DNA of 64,000 nucleotides from positions 114,448,176-114,512,175 of the forward strand of contig CM060897.1 in NCBI GenBank assembly GCA_030762935.1, written 5' to 3'. Shown one piece after another: positions 23,966 to 35,670 of the stretch; positions within the stretch are counted from its first letter, which is position 1; the number at the start of each line of letters is the position of its first letter. A program made the position numbers and the translations under genes. Under the pieces are notes generated by a model. That model was not told the DNA's origin, searched no databases, and saw only the letters and a list, made by a program, of their open reading frames with translations. Source of the DNA: Hymenopus coronatus (lineage: Eukaryota; Arthropoda; Insecta; Mantodea; Hymenopodidae).

Positions 23966-24315
23966 GTTTTTTAAAACTCAAAATTTTAAGTTTTGAATAT
24001 TTTGTGTAGTGTACACACTGTAGTAAGATTACGGTGTGCTTACCGTTTGTTATAAGAGCTCAACAACTTATAATTTCGACTTAATTACTCTAAATAGGTA
24101 AAGTAATTTAACTATTATGTTCATATTTTAGATTATGTTTATATTTATTAAAATCTACTAATTATATCCGTCCTAGGTCCGTACAAACATTTTTCTTCTC
24201 CTTAAAATGAACAGGGGTTAAGATATTTGTTGTAATTCTTGGAAATGTTTGTATATCTGTATTCATGTTATGTATAAACCGAAAGCTGAAATTTTGAGTG
24301 TTTCAGGGATAAAAA
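23966..24315. other. Unassigned AT-rich spacer
   Basis: No repeat or domain recognised. Confidence 0.4.
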
Positions 24316-25163
24316 TCTGAAGAGTTCCATCTACATCGCAGGAACAAACTATTGTTAAAAAGCGTTTTCTTCTATATGCTTTATGATAGTCGAGATAAAC
24401 ATTAGCAGAAATTGTCTTAATTACTTGCTTCCTTGTAAATAAGGAAATACACTTGGCTAAAACGAATGCCAAATCTCTTAAGAGCTGGTTGCCATGTGGT
24501 TGAAATCCGTTTTTATGAAGAGCCAGAAGTTTGCAGCTTTCCGAGTAAGAAAAGTTTTAAGTTTTTTAAACCTGAAACAAATGACAAGGAATAGCTTAGA
24601 AATGGTAAATTCCACGAAAAACCTATGACTTAAATTGTATGTTTTTCACGTGATCTCTATTTTTTGTGTAGTACGCTTTTATCTATCTCTTACGGTTTAC
24701 TAGTTACGCAAAATTCAGCAAAGTTCATTAAGAATAAAAAGGTCTTTAGAGGCTATTCTCAGAAAATTCAAGATAAACATTTTATTTGCCATATAAATAT
24801 CTTTAATACACGGTATTTTAATCAAAATCTTTGCAGCCATTTTGAAGAAAACAAAAATTTTCGAAACTTTTTCTATGTAAAGGGTACTTTGCGGTGGGGG
24901 GGAATTTTTTTTTTTCAATATCTTCGTGTCGCATACCTAGAAGACCCTAAACTTAAATACCAAGTTTGTGTTTTACCGACTTAACATTTTTGAGTGATCG
25001 TGCTCACAGCCACACGGACACACACGAACCTTTTTCTGGAAATGTTTTTTTGGATACAGGGGACCCTAAAACATGTATTTCCAGTGAAATCTCCGTATCG
25101 AATTTTTGGGTGGAGTGCACTACCTTCTCTATACACTGTGTACAAAGTGCGTGTAGAGAAAGT
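24316..25163 (-). repeat. TPR family copy, near full length
   Basis: TCTGAAGAGTTCCATC after AAAAA, to GTGTAGAGAAAGT before AACAATT. The non-palindromic end is diverged but internal landmarks are intact. Confidence 0.92.
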
Positions 25164-25578
25164 AACAATTAATTGAAATAAATATTTATTCTTAGATATA
25201 GCTAATTGAAAAAAGCAATGCATTAGAGGACTGACATAGGGTCTCTGTATATATAGAATTGTAATCTGAGATACTAAACCTCTCGCATTTTAAAGGTTGT
25301 TTTAAAGTCGAAGATCATTCTTGCGTTGTTCGCTGTCGTGTAAACGTGAAATGTGCTAGTTCTCATTTTCTGTGAGAGAACTACATAATAGCTTTGTTTC
25401 TTAGAAATGTCAAAACGTACTTGTGTAAATGATCGAATCTGTTTTGATATATATGTTTGTAAAACAAAGACAGAACTTATTTTCATTGCTTTTGCAATAC
25501 GTTAGGAGACCAGGATAAATGCTGGTGCCCTCACAAAATGTGTCGTCGTTGTGTTACACAGTTAAGAAGTTGAAAAAA
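25164..25578. other. Unassigned spacer between TPR copies
   Basis: No recognisable feature; a 70-codon minus-strand frame has no known motif. Confidence 0.4.
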
Positions 25579-26367
25579 TCTGATGTGTTCCATTCACATG
25601 ACTTTCCCTACATCTCTGCAAAAAATTATTGTTAAAAAGCTTATGCTTCTATTTACTTTATGATAATTGAGAAAAAGATAGCAGAAATAAACTTATTATT
25701 TGCTTCCTTGTATCATATGTTAAAGTGATAGTCAAAAGCTGGTTGCTATATGACTGAAGTATCTTTGTTTATATGGACAGGAGCTTTTCAAAGCTGAAAT
25801 CGATAACAAGGAATGTCTCAAAAACAATCAACTCCAAGAAAAAAAAAACTATATGACATAAATTGTGTGTCTTTATGTGCCTACATCTTTTTGTGTAGTA
25901 AGTTTTTGTCTATCTCTTACGGTTTACCAGTTATGCAAAATTCAATAAAAATCAATCAAGAAAAAAGATGTCTTCAGAGGCTATTCCCAAAACATTCAAG
26001 ATATACATTTTATTTGGCAAGTAAATATCTTAAATATAAGAGATTTTATTTAAAATCATTAGAGTCATTTTTGAGGAAATAAAATGTTTCTAAATTTTTT
26101 CTATGTAAAGGGTAATCGGGGGTGGCAGGATTTGCCTGAAAATCTTCGTGTCGCATCCTTGGAACATACCAAACTTAAATACCAAGTTTGGTATTTAACG
26201 GTATTTTCGTTTGTGAGCTATGCTGTATACACATACGCCCGAACCTTTTTCCAAAATGCTTTTTTTTTGGGATTCAGTGGTACCTAAAACATGTATTTCT
26301 AGTGTATTATTGGGTGTAATACAATACCTTCTTTATGCACTGTGTACATAGTATGTATTGAGAAAGC
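25579..26367 (-). repeat. TPR family copy, near full length
   Basis: TCTGATGTGTTCCATTCAC after a run of six A, ending GTATTGAGAAAGC. A stretch around the (CA)n core is shortened. Confidence 0.92.
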
Positions 26368-26676
26368 AAAACTGGAAGACACAAATCATTCCCCTTTGGT
26401 GTCCTTATAATTTGGAGTAAATATACAAATAAAGGAGGCATTGTTAATTTTGCGCAGTAAGGAGCAGGATATTATGCTAAAATCAGCAAAGATATTGAAC
26501 ACATCCTCTCTGCTATTCGGGCCGTACCTCGTGGTCCTGATATTCCGTTCTCTTACACTTTGAATCACATCTGCCTCCAGTAGCATTGAAACTGAACTTC
26601 CAGTAGATCATTCTTATAAACCAAGTAATTCTGATCATGACAGATGTTTTAATTAAAACGAGTCTGAAACCAAAAT

Positions 26677-27426
26677 AAAGCATCTTAAAAATGTCCGTGA
26701 GTGTGAGTGAGTGTGTGTGTGTGTGTGTGTATGTGTGTGAATAGCATGGCTCAAAAACGAAAATACAGTTGAATACCAAACTTGATATTTAAGTTTGGTA
26801 TCTTCCAAGTTGCGACACGAAGATTTTCAAGAAAATCTTCGCACCCTCAACTACTGCTTACATGGAGCTTTTTTCGAAAATTTTCTTTTTTTAAAAAATC
26901 GGTCTAAAGATTTTGATTAAAATGTCGTATATTAAAGATATTTACCTGACAAATAAAATGTATATATTCAATTTTCAGGGAATGGCCTCTGAAGATCACT
27001 TTATTCTGGATGAATTTTACGGAATGTTGCATACCTAGTAAACTGTAAGAAATGGAGAAAACTAACTTAAAAGGAACTGAGGATCTTATTAAAACACACA
27101 ATTTGTGTTATATACATCTTTTTCGTTAAGTAGATCTCTTTTTAGATATTACTTGTTATTGGTTTCAACTTTAAAATATTTTCTCACACGGGAATTTGTC
27201 CATTCCTGTCCATACAAACAAAGGAACTTCATCACATAGCAACCAGTTTTTGACTATCACTTTAACCTAGATACTTCCTCATTTTCCATCTACTTACATG
27301 GAAACAAGTAATAAGATTATTTCTCTAAAAGTTTCTCCATTAGCATAACATAAACAGAAGCATAAGCTTTTTAACAATAATTTGTTGCAGAATTGTAGAG
27401 AAACTTATATGAATGGATGACATCAG
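26677..27426 (+). repeat. TPR family copy, palindromic end missing
   Basis: Begins in the AAAGCATCTTAAAAATGTCCG segment, has a (GT)n core at 26702-26730 and runs to GACATCAG. The sequence at 26368-26676 before it is unassigned. Confidence 0.88.
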
Positions 27427-27436
27427 ATTTTTGTCT

Positions 27437-28571
27437 ATATACTTTACATAATCAAGATAAAGATTAGCGCAAATTATTATTTCTTTGCACAAGAGAAATA
27501 AGGAAATTCAATAAGTTAATGTGATAGCCAAATCTTTTAAAAGCTGGTCACTGTGTGATGGTTTTGACGCCGTTCTCTTTGCTTAACAGTATGAAAAAAT
27601 CTGAGTAACGAATTCCCGTTTAGGAGAAGCAAAATAAGTATTGGAAATTTTAAACTTTTAACAGCAATGTCTCGGAAATGTTTGGCTCCACAAAAAATGC
27701 ATATGAGAAATTGTACATTTGTACAATTTGTACATTTTGAATTGTATTCTTTCTTTAGTGGATCTCTTATGGCTTACTAGTTATGTAGAAGTCATTCAGA
27801 GTAAAAAGGACTTCTGAGGCTATTCCCAGGAAATTCAAGACATACGATTTATTTGCTATATAAATATATTTAAACATTTACGTAGTCGACTTACCCTCTC
27901 CGTATTGAGACTTGTCGCCTTTTTAGGATTAACAAGCGGGTGCCTAGGGGAAAGACGCCTGTTGGAGAGTCAACTGCACGTAACCACATAATAAAACCCT
28001 TGAACGAGTGGTCGATCCGTAGCCAGGCATGAGTGTGAAGAAGTGACGAAAGAGGTGATTGGAAAAGTGTGAGTGGCGGGGAACACGGAGAAAGCCTACC
28101 CAAACGCCGCTTCCTCCACCAGAAAATCCAAATGACGCGCTTGGGGCCGCCTAGGAGGGAAGCGAGTGGTCTAAGCATTCTGCCACGGCGCCACCTATAT
28201 ATTCGATTTACGGTGTTTTAATCAAAAGCATTTTTAATAAACTCAAAAATTTCCTAAGCTTTTTCATGTGAAATGTAGTTTGGGGTGGGGAGATTTTCTT
28301 AAATATATTTGTGTAATATTCTTGGGTGATTCTGAACTTATATATCAAGTTTGGTATTTTATCAACTTTTCATTTTGAGTTAAGCTGTAAAAGACAAGCG
28401 CGCTTCCATCCATCCATCCATTCGTACATTGACGGACAGACTTTTTCCAAAGCTGTTTCTTTTGGAGCCAAGAAACCATAAATCGTGTATTTCCAGTGAA
28501 ATCTTGGTCGAGTTTTTGGATGGAATGCAATACTTTCCCTAGCTATGCACTGTGTATGAAATAGAGCAAGT
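27437..28571 (-). repeat. TPR family copy split by a SINE
   Basis: 5' part 27437-27880 and 3' part 28195-28571 join across the SINE. The flanking ATAAATATATT / CGATTTACGGTGTTTTAATC blocks are contiguous in other copies. An unusual CCAT repeat (28405-28422) replaces the CA tract. Confidence 0.87.
27881..28194 (-). mobile_element. tRNA-derived SINE, body type 1 (minus)
   Basis: Minus strand begins GTGGCGCCGTGGCAGAATG, then TGGTGGAGGAAGCGGCGTTTG and CGGATCGACCACTCG, and ends GGTAAGTCGACTACG. This is the same body and end as 5033-5347. The A box is recognisable and the B box diverged. A degenerate direct repeat resembling ATTTACG flanks both sides. Confidence 0.85.
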
Positions 28572-28587
28572 AAAATGATTAACTTGG

Positions 28588-28706
28588 ATTCTGGGAACCT
28601 GGTTCCAATGATATCTCGTTATCAAAGTTTGGATAGAAAACTGAAAATTGGTTTTTGGATAGTATTACCCTTTCTACCTACCTATTACATGGTAGAGAAA
28701 GCAATA
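28588..28706 (-). repeat. TPR family, palindromic end fragment
   Basis: Contains GATATCTCGTTATCAAAG and ends in ACCTATTACATGGTAGAGAAAG, adjoining the previous copy. Confidence 0.65.
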
Positions 28707-29120
28707 ATTGCAAAGCAATTTAAAAATTACATCATCCATTTATTTTAGTGTTATCTATGTGATTTGAAATAAATATCTTGAATTATTCATGAAAAATTTT
28801 ACCTTAGCTGAATTGCAATTATTTGTTCCGGTACACATTTCAGTTACACACGCACTAGTACTGTAATGCAGCTGATTGGCGACCAGACATTGTCATTGCA
28901 ATATTAAACACGTGATCTGTATTCACATGAATCACATATTCTGTTTGACGTCAAATGATGACACAGGTTGCCATTAGATATGTCAGAAAGATATATGTCC
29001 AATACCTTGAACGTTATGTATGGCTGCTGATGTCCTTTCCTTTGCTGATGTCTCTGCGTAACTCACAAAGTTCTATTAGAAGCTTCATATTATAGGATTA
29101 CTGCTCTAGTTATTGGTCGT
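28707..29120. other. Unassigned AT-rich spacer
   Basis: No recognisable feature. Confidence 0.4.
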
Positions 29121-29435
29121 ATTATTAGCGTAGGGGTAGCGCGGCTGCTTGCCATGCGAGATACCTGAGTTCGATTACTAGTATCTGCTGGGAGCCCGGT
29201 GTGCTCTCACCCTTGTGAGGAGCCTGGGAGGACAATTGAGGCGCTACTTTATTAAGAATTAGGGACTTCAGATCCAGAAGGCGCAGCAACCGTTCGTGGG
29301 GAACTCTAGGAGCTGATCACGTCTCAACCTCCAGCACTGCATCCCATTCAAGACGCCTACAGGCCGAGATGAGGGATGCAGTGACCGGGCCATGGTCCCT
29401 TGTGGACTGTCGTACCATGGAGGTGCGTTAGTGTA
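29121..29435 (+). mobile_element. tRNA-derived SINE, different body
   Basis: A box TAGGGGTAGCGCGG and B box GAGTTCGATTACTAG, then a GC-rich body with GAGGAGCCTGGGAGG and GGGCCATGGTCCCTTG. It does not share the body of the type 1 elements. Confidence 0.75.
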
Positions 29436-30086
29436 ATGTAGTTATTAAATTATAAATATAGAACCATCATTGCTGTCAACCATGTAGAACAAAGTTATAA
29501 ATGAACGAGGCATGAGATATTTAGCTGATAGCATATTTTCACTGTATTTTGTTAAGTTTTTATTTTTGATTGCCTTATTTAAATTTCACACTATCCCATC
29601 CTTAAAGAATAAAACAAGCATTTATACCTATCACACCGATTTTTTTTATTGGGAACTCCCCGTCCTCTATCAGAGACGCATTTTACTCCATAGTCCAGAT
29701 TAGACCTGGCGACGTTTGACTTTGAAGGCCTTACTCGATAAAGCTTCGTGGCTATTCAAATTGCTTTGATTGTGCTACGTGTGAAAGGGATATGAAAGCT
29801 GGTTTGTTTAGAAATTAGAGGAAGAGCCATCTGCCGAAATAATTTCGGCGTTAAACGGTATAATTATTATATAGTAACGATGTTGTACTGACATACTTCA
29901 CATCTTGCATTAATTGATTATTCTATTTTACTAACACGTGCTCGAAGCGGTGCCAAAATTAGAAGCACGCCTGTATGATAAATGATGACGCAGTTAAGTC
30001 TGCTAGAAAGCAACTACATTACTTTGAACTCAGCAATAACCATCGCAATGAAAATTTAAAATAAAGTTATCTGATATTCACATATA
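29436..30086. other. Unassigned spacer
   Basis: Short frames only, no motif recognised. Confidence 0.4.
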
Positions 30087-31419
30087 CAGGGAGTACATAA
30101 ATGAATATCGGGGTTTTGACCCTTTATAATATTTATTACATTCAACTTACAGTTATAAATGATATATCTAATGAAAAAGCAACTAAAAAATGTTGTTTGT
30201 TGGCACAAGTGCGCATGTGCCTGCAATGTTTCTGCCGCAATCTGCTAGACAGCGGTAGTAGCAAAGATGGCGACTAGTAAACAGAAAGCGTTTTGTGTTT
30301 TGTAGTTTGCAAAGACCGAATCTGTAGTTACTGTGCAACGTGCATTCCGTACTAAGTTCAGTTGTGATCCTCCTAGTGATAAAAACATTCGTAGATGGTA
30401 TAAACAGTTTGAAGATACCAGCAGCATTTGTAAAGGGAAGAGCACGGGACGACCAGGAGTAAGTGAAGAGACTGTTGAGCGAGTGAGAGAGTCGTTCACT
30501 CGTAGCCCAAAGAAATCAGTCCGGAAGGCTAGTCGTGAATTACAAGTTCCTGTGTCGACTGTTTGGAAAGTTGCAAGAAAACGCTTACAGCTACGTCCTT
30601 ACCGTTTACAGTTATTACAGGCTCTAAAGCCTACAGACCACGGATTACGTGCCAAATTCGCAAACGACATATTGTTTCATGACAATTTTGTGGATCGTGT
30701 TGTCTTCATCGATGAATCGACCTTTCACCTTAGTGGATATGTTAACACTCATAATGTGCGCATCTGGGGCTCAGAAAATCCTCACGAGGTGGTACAAATG
30801 CAACGAGATTCCCCTAAAGTGAATGTTTTTTGTGCCGAAAGTTTATGGGCCTTTCGTTTTTGGTGAACCTACTGTAACTGGCACTTCTTACCTTGATACA
30901 CTAGAGCAATGGCTCTTCCCTCATTTGGAAGAAAATGAGCCAGAGAACTTCATTTTCCAGCAGGATGGTGCGCCACCTCACTGGCATAACAAGCACGCGA
31001 TTGGTTGAACGTCACTGTACCCGAGCGCTGGATAGGCCGCAAGGGCCCCAATGACAGGGCTTGCTATGCATGGCCTCCACGTTCTCCTGACCTAACGCCA
31101 TGCGATTTTTACCTTTGGGGCTTCATCAAGGATCATGTGTACGTGCCTCCGCTACCAGCTGACCTCCTTGAATTAAGAAATCGGATTGAAGCAGCTGTTG
31201 CTACAATTACTGAATACACACTTATCTACGTTTGGGAAGAACTCGGCTATAGACTTGTTGTGTGCCGTTTGACAAAGGGTAGTCACATTGAGCATTTATA
31301 AGCTTCTTGGTAAAACTGTTTGAGTTGCTTTTTTATTTCACATATCATTCATAACTGTAAGTAGAATGTAATAAATATTATAAAGAGTTAAAACCCCGAT
31401 ATTCATTTATATATTCCTG
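30087..31419 (+). mobile_element. Tc1/mariner-IS630-type DNA transposon, full length
   Basis: Length 1333 bp, flanked by TA at 30085-30086 and 31420-31421. Terminal inverted repeats of about 100 bp start CAGG and share AAATGAATATCGGGGTTTT and ATAATATTTATTACATTC. The left arm is 30087-30187 and the right arm about 31319-31419, with few differences between arms, implying a relatively recent insertion. It encodes one transposase, now disabled. Confidence 0.95.
30267..31301 (+). pseudogene. DDE transposase of the 30087-31419 element (1 stop, 2 frameshifts)
   Basis: The family enzyme binds the terminal repeats and cuts and pastes the element at TA. The ATG at 30267 reads MATSKQKAFCVL and then a TAG at 30303-30305 before FAKTESVVT, so the first lesion is a nonsense codon. 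An N-terminal DNA-binding domain of the DUF4817 type follows (RRWYKQFED, SGRP-like TGRPGVSEET, PVSTVWKVARKRL). First catalytic aspartate is in VVFIDEST (about residue 149), second in FQQDGAPPHW (codon 30964), third in PRSPDLTPCDFYLWG (about 31102). A frameshift near 30835 follows NVFCA and a second near 31000 falls after HWHNKHA. The intact length would be about 345 codons. All three catalytic residues survive, but no single frame spans them. Confidence 0.93.
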
Positions 31420-31544
31420 TATTTAGTAAATGCAAAGGAGATAAACAATATATAATATGGGATTTCATGTATCTCAAATCAATTAATTTGTTTTGTTGTT
31501 TTAACTTAAAAGGTCATATTAGGATCTTTGACTTGTAAATGTAA

Positions 31545-31745
31545 ATGATGTTTTATTTATGAAATCGTCTGCAGACCCAGGAGGTTTAATCAGACCTGGA
31601 GCGCCAGCTCCTAGCACTCCCCGCTTCGAGATAAAGAAGAGCTTTGAATATGTTAGGGACCCTCTATGGTGGGTTTTCCTCCCCCGACCGGTTTTGGCCG
31701 CTCTCTCATCTCATCCGAACCTACCCTCCTAGTGTATGTACAGTA
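31545..31745 (-). mobile_element. Probable SINE 3' part (minus)
   Basis: Minus strand has GGAGCTGGCGCTCCAGGTC and ends TTCATAAATAAAACATC. This tail resembles that of the SINE at 4203-4490. The tRNA-like head is not recognisable, so it is probably 5'-truncated. Confidence 0.45.
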
Positions 31746-31788
31746 AGTACAGTAAGCCAATGACTGAAGAGGGGAATCTCTTACGATA

Positions 31789-31791
<3 letters not shown>

Positions 31792-31827
<36 letters not shown>

Positions 31828-31838
31828 CACACACACAC
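31792..31838. repeat. (CA)n microsatellite
   Basis: About 20 CA units with one interruption (CAAACTCACA). Not inside a TPR copy. Confidence 0.95.
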
Positions 31839-32289
31839 CTCTTTGATAAAAATGTTTTCTCCTTCCGAATGTTACTGACTTTCTATTCATACCTCGAGAG
31901 AAAAAAGGCACAGTAACGAAACAAGGAGTTGTCTACTTCACCCTCCTTAAATGAGTTGATCTTTACTTTTTTATTCATACCTTCATTTATCCACAAGTTA
32001 CATTAGATTAGGTAGTAATTTATCTTGCCCTGTTTACTAGATTTAATATTCCCTTTCTTTACTTATATTCTGCTATTCTGTTTATCTTTGATTTGTAATA
32101 TACTATATACCTATATAATAAATTCTGTTTTCTTTTGCTTTAAAAGTTACACACTTTTTGATTTATTGTACTCCTATATATTTTTATTTATTTTTTCACA
32201 GAAGTCTTTTAGAAGCTGCCCCACAAACCCTAGTTCACTCTTTCCCTTTCCCTCTTTTGTTACTTATATGTGTTTTAATATTTAGTTTA

Positions 32290-32822
32290 GCTAGCGCATG
32301 TCGTAGATAGAGAAGGTATTGTTTTCCACCCAAAATTCGACACCAATATTTTACCGGAAATATATGCTTTGAGACCCCCTGAGTAAAAAACAAGCATTTT
32401 GCATTTTAGTAAATGGATAATCCAGTAAATAGTAAGATTTATACTTTCAGGATGAGTTAATAGTGTCAACATACATTGTCCAAATCGATTTTTTACATTT
32501 CATTTTGTGCTGCCATTCAGTTGCCGCAGTAATAGTTCATCTACCTTTCCTTTCTGTATGTGTTTGTGTGTGAGTGTGTGTGTGCGCGCGCGCTTGTGGA
32601 CTGTAGAACTCAAACACGACCAAATAAATACCCAATTTAGTATTCAAGTTTAGTACTTTCTAAGGACTGCATCAGAAGATTTTCAAGAAAATCTCGTCAA
32701 CCGTACTACCGTTTACATGGAGAAGATTTTGAAAATGTTGGCTTTCTTGGAAATGACTCTAACTTGTTTAATTAAAATACCGTATATTAAATATATTTAC
32801 ATGACAAATAAAATGTGTAACC
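32290..32822 (+). repeat. TPR family copy, diverged
   Basis: GTAGATAGAGAAGGTATTG near 32312 and then the GACACCAATATTTTACCGG block. About 150 bases (32405-32550) do not align with other copies. The (GT)n/(GC)n core at 32560-32592 and the ATTAAAATACCGTATATTAA segment follow, and it ends at 32822. Confidence 0.8.
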
Positions 32823-33397
32823 TATATAGCCGCGGTATTGTTTGGAAACGTGCACGTTAGGGTGCCAGTATGTCGCTATCAGGTGAGTCTACCTAGAGTT
32901 GGTCACGGATTAATGCTGTTGAATTTCTCTATAATTAGTGGACATACCTACAAGTTCCCGTGATGGCACCGGTAGATGATGAATCTCTTATTCAGGAGGG
33001 AAAGAATGACAGGGTATGTCACACTGTTGATAGACTCAATTAAAGAGAAAGTTCACTTCATTCACTGAATACTTCATTTATTCGTGAAGTACGGGTTCTT
33101 TGAGGCACTAACCCGACAAGCAACTCCAGAAATAATTAATCGCCAATTTAATGCAATCGTATTTATTAAGCACTACTTCCACTTGTATTTACCTTAGTAA
33201 CTGTGGTCCGAAGTTTATAGGTTTGTACAATATTCCCTATGATAATTACCCATCTGCTTATTTTGTAGACAATGACTTTCGGCGATATATGTGGCGCGCG
33301 ATTTCTTACAGGATATGTTGTACTTTATGATCCTGAGGCTTTACGCGTTGCGTCTCCTGCGATGTATCTGTCTACGCCCGATTCTGTACGTAATAAC
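32823..33397. other. Unassigned segment before the minisatellite
   Basis: Contains TATATAG near 32823, an ATG at 32870-32872 followed by a splice-donor-like AGGTGAGT at 32881, and an acceptor-like TTTTGTAG at 33262-33269. No protein family is recognised. Confidence 0.3.
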
Positions 33398-35290
33398 CCC
33401 GACTTCTCATGGTTACTCCCGACTTCTCATGGTTACTCCCAACTTCTCATGGTTACTCCCAACTTCTCATGGTTACTCTCGAATTCTCATGGTTACTCCC
33501 AACTTCTCATGGTTACTCCCGACTTCTCATGGTTACTCCCAACCTCTCATGGTTAATCCCGACTTCTCACGGTTACTCCCGAATTCTCATGGTTACTCCC
33601 GACTTCTCATGGTTACTCCACACTTCTCATGATTACTCCCAACTTCTCATGGTTACTCTCGACTTCTCATGGTTACTCCCGACTTCTCATGGTTACTCCC
33701 AACCTCTCATGGTTAATCCCGACTTCTCACGGTTACTCCCGAATTCTCATGGTTACTCCCAACTTCTCATGATTACTCCCAACTTCTCATGGTTACTCCA
33801 CACTTCTCATGATTACTCCCAACTTCTCATGGTTACTCTCGACTTCTCATGGTTACTCCCGACTTCTCATGGTTACTCCCAACTTCTCATGGTTACTCCC
33901 AACTTCTCATGGTTACTCTCGACTTCTCATGGTTACTCCCAACTTCTCATGGTTACTCCCAACTTCTCATGGTTACTCTCGATTTCTCATGGTTACTCCC
34001 GACTTCTCATGGTTACTCTCGACTTCTCATGGTTACTCCACACTTCTCATGATTACTCCCAACTTCTCATGGTTACTCCCGACTTCTCATGGTTACTCCC
34101 GACTTCTCATGGTTACTCCACACTTCTCATGATTACTCCTAACTTCTCATGGTTACTCCCAACTTCTCATGGTTACTCCCGACTTCTCATGGTTACTCCA
34201 CACTTCTCATGATTACTCCCAACTTCTCATGGTTACTCTCGACTTCTCATGGTTACTTCCGACTTCTCATGGTTACTCCCAACTTCTCATGGTTACTCCC
34301 AACTTCTCATGGTTACTCTCGACTTCTCATGGTTACTCCCAACTTCTCATGGTTACTCCCAACTTCTCATGGTTACTCTCGATTTCTCATGGTTACTCCC
34401 GACTTCTCATGGTTACTCTCGACTTCTCATGGTTACTCCCGACTTCTCATGGTTACTCCCGACTTCTCACGGTTACTCTCAACTTCTCATGGTTACTCCC
34501 GACTTCTCATGGTTACTCCCGACTTCTCTTGGTTACTCCCAACTTCTCATGGTTACTCCCGACTTCTCGTGGTTACTCCCAACATCTCATGGTTACTCCC
34601 GACTTCTCATGGTTACTCCCAAATTCTCATGTTTACTCCCGACTTCACATGTTACTCCCGACTTCTCATGATTACTCTCTACTTTTAATGGTTACTCCCA
34701 ACTTATCATGGTTACTCTCGACTTCTCATGGTTACTCTCGACTTCTCATGGTTACTCCCGACTTCTCATGGTTACTCCCAAACTCTCATGGTTGCTCCCC
34801 ACTTCTGATGGTTACTCTCAACTTCTCATGGTTACTCCCGACTTCTCATGGTTACTCCCGACTTCTCATGGTTACTCTCAACTTTTCATGGTTACTCTCG
34901 ACTACTCATGGTTTCTCCCGACTTCTCATTGTTACTCTCGACTTCAAAATGGATACTCCCAACTTCTCATGGTTACTCCCGACTTCCCATGGTTACTCCC
35001 GACTTCTCATGGTTACTCCCAACTTCTCATGGTTACTCCCAACTTCGGATGGTTACTCCCAACTTCTCAAGTTTACTCCCGACTTCTCATGGTTACTCCC
35101 AACTTCTCATGGTTACTCCCAACTTCTCATGGTTACTCCCGACTTCTCATGGTTACTCCCAACTTCTCATGGTTACTTCCAACTTCTCATGGTTACTCTC
35201 GACTTCCCATGGTTACTCCCGACTTCTCATGGTTACTCCCAACTTCTCATGGTTACTCCCGACTTCTCATGGTTACTCCTAACTTCTCAT
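33398..35290 (+). repeat. 20-bp minisatellite, about 95 copies, open in all + frames
   Basis: Tandem array of a 20-bp unit with consensus GACTTCTCATGGTTACTCCC. Variable positions include G/A at the first base, CCC/CTC at the end, and occasional CACTTCTCATGATTACTCC units. Because 20 is not a multiple of 3 and the unit has no stop in any + frame, all three forward frames stay open and encode the same 20-residue repeat in different phases (core MVTPDFSWLLPTSHGYS). The minus strand contains TAA and TGA in each unit and is closed. One unit of 19 bp near 34640 and one of 21 bp near 34945 shift and restore the register. Most likely non-coding tandem DNA; nothing shows that it is translated. Confidence 0.97.
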
Positions 35291-35670
35291 CCGTGCATCA
35301 CTTATATACAGAAACTTAACAATTTTGCCCTCCTCTTTGATTGGTTGAGGAAGAGCGTGAAAAGTGGAGTCCTCACGTGGCTATCGGGTATTTTTCTTTA
35401 TGTTACATCCACGTGACTATGTTTTACAAAGCAAAAGTCCCCTTCTCCGGTTTAAAAGGTAGACTCCCTAGATTTCTCGTACTTATGTCTTTAATGCATT
35501 AAAATGTTGGTTACTTTTAGCCACATGTGCAACCTTGAAGAAAACAAAAGCTGCCCTCAATGGTGAAGCCGTCCAACTGAGCGTATATTTCCTATGCATA
35601 TACTTCCTATGTTAAATGTGATAAATTAATAAATAAACTAATATTATATGTGTTATACTAAAATACTGTT
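35291..35670. other. Unassigned segment after the minisatellite
   Basis: The frame leaving the array continues to 35416 and then stops; no motif. Confidence 0.4.

Noticed and set aside
26084..26287. Recurring translated phrase LKYQVWYL...FSFLSYAVH in many small ORFs (for example 47844, 58037, 61222, 62896)
   Set aside because: It recurs because the DNA of the TPR family recurs. Frames are broken at different places and no copy gives a long conserved protein.
33409..35416. 415-codon repeat protein as a real gene
   Set aside because: All three + frames are open equally and no start context, domain or splice evidence supports one of them. Kept as a finding, not as a CDS.
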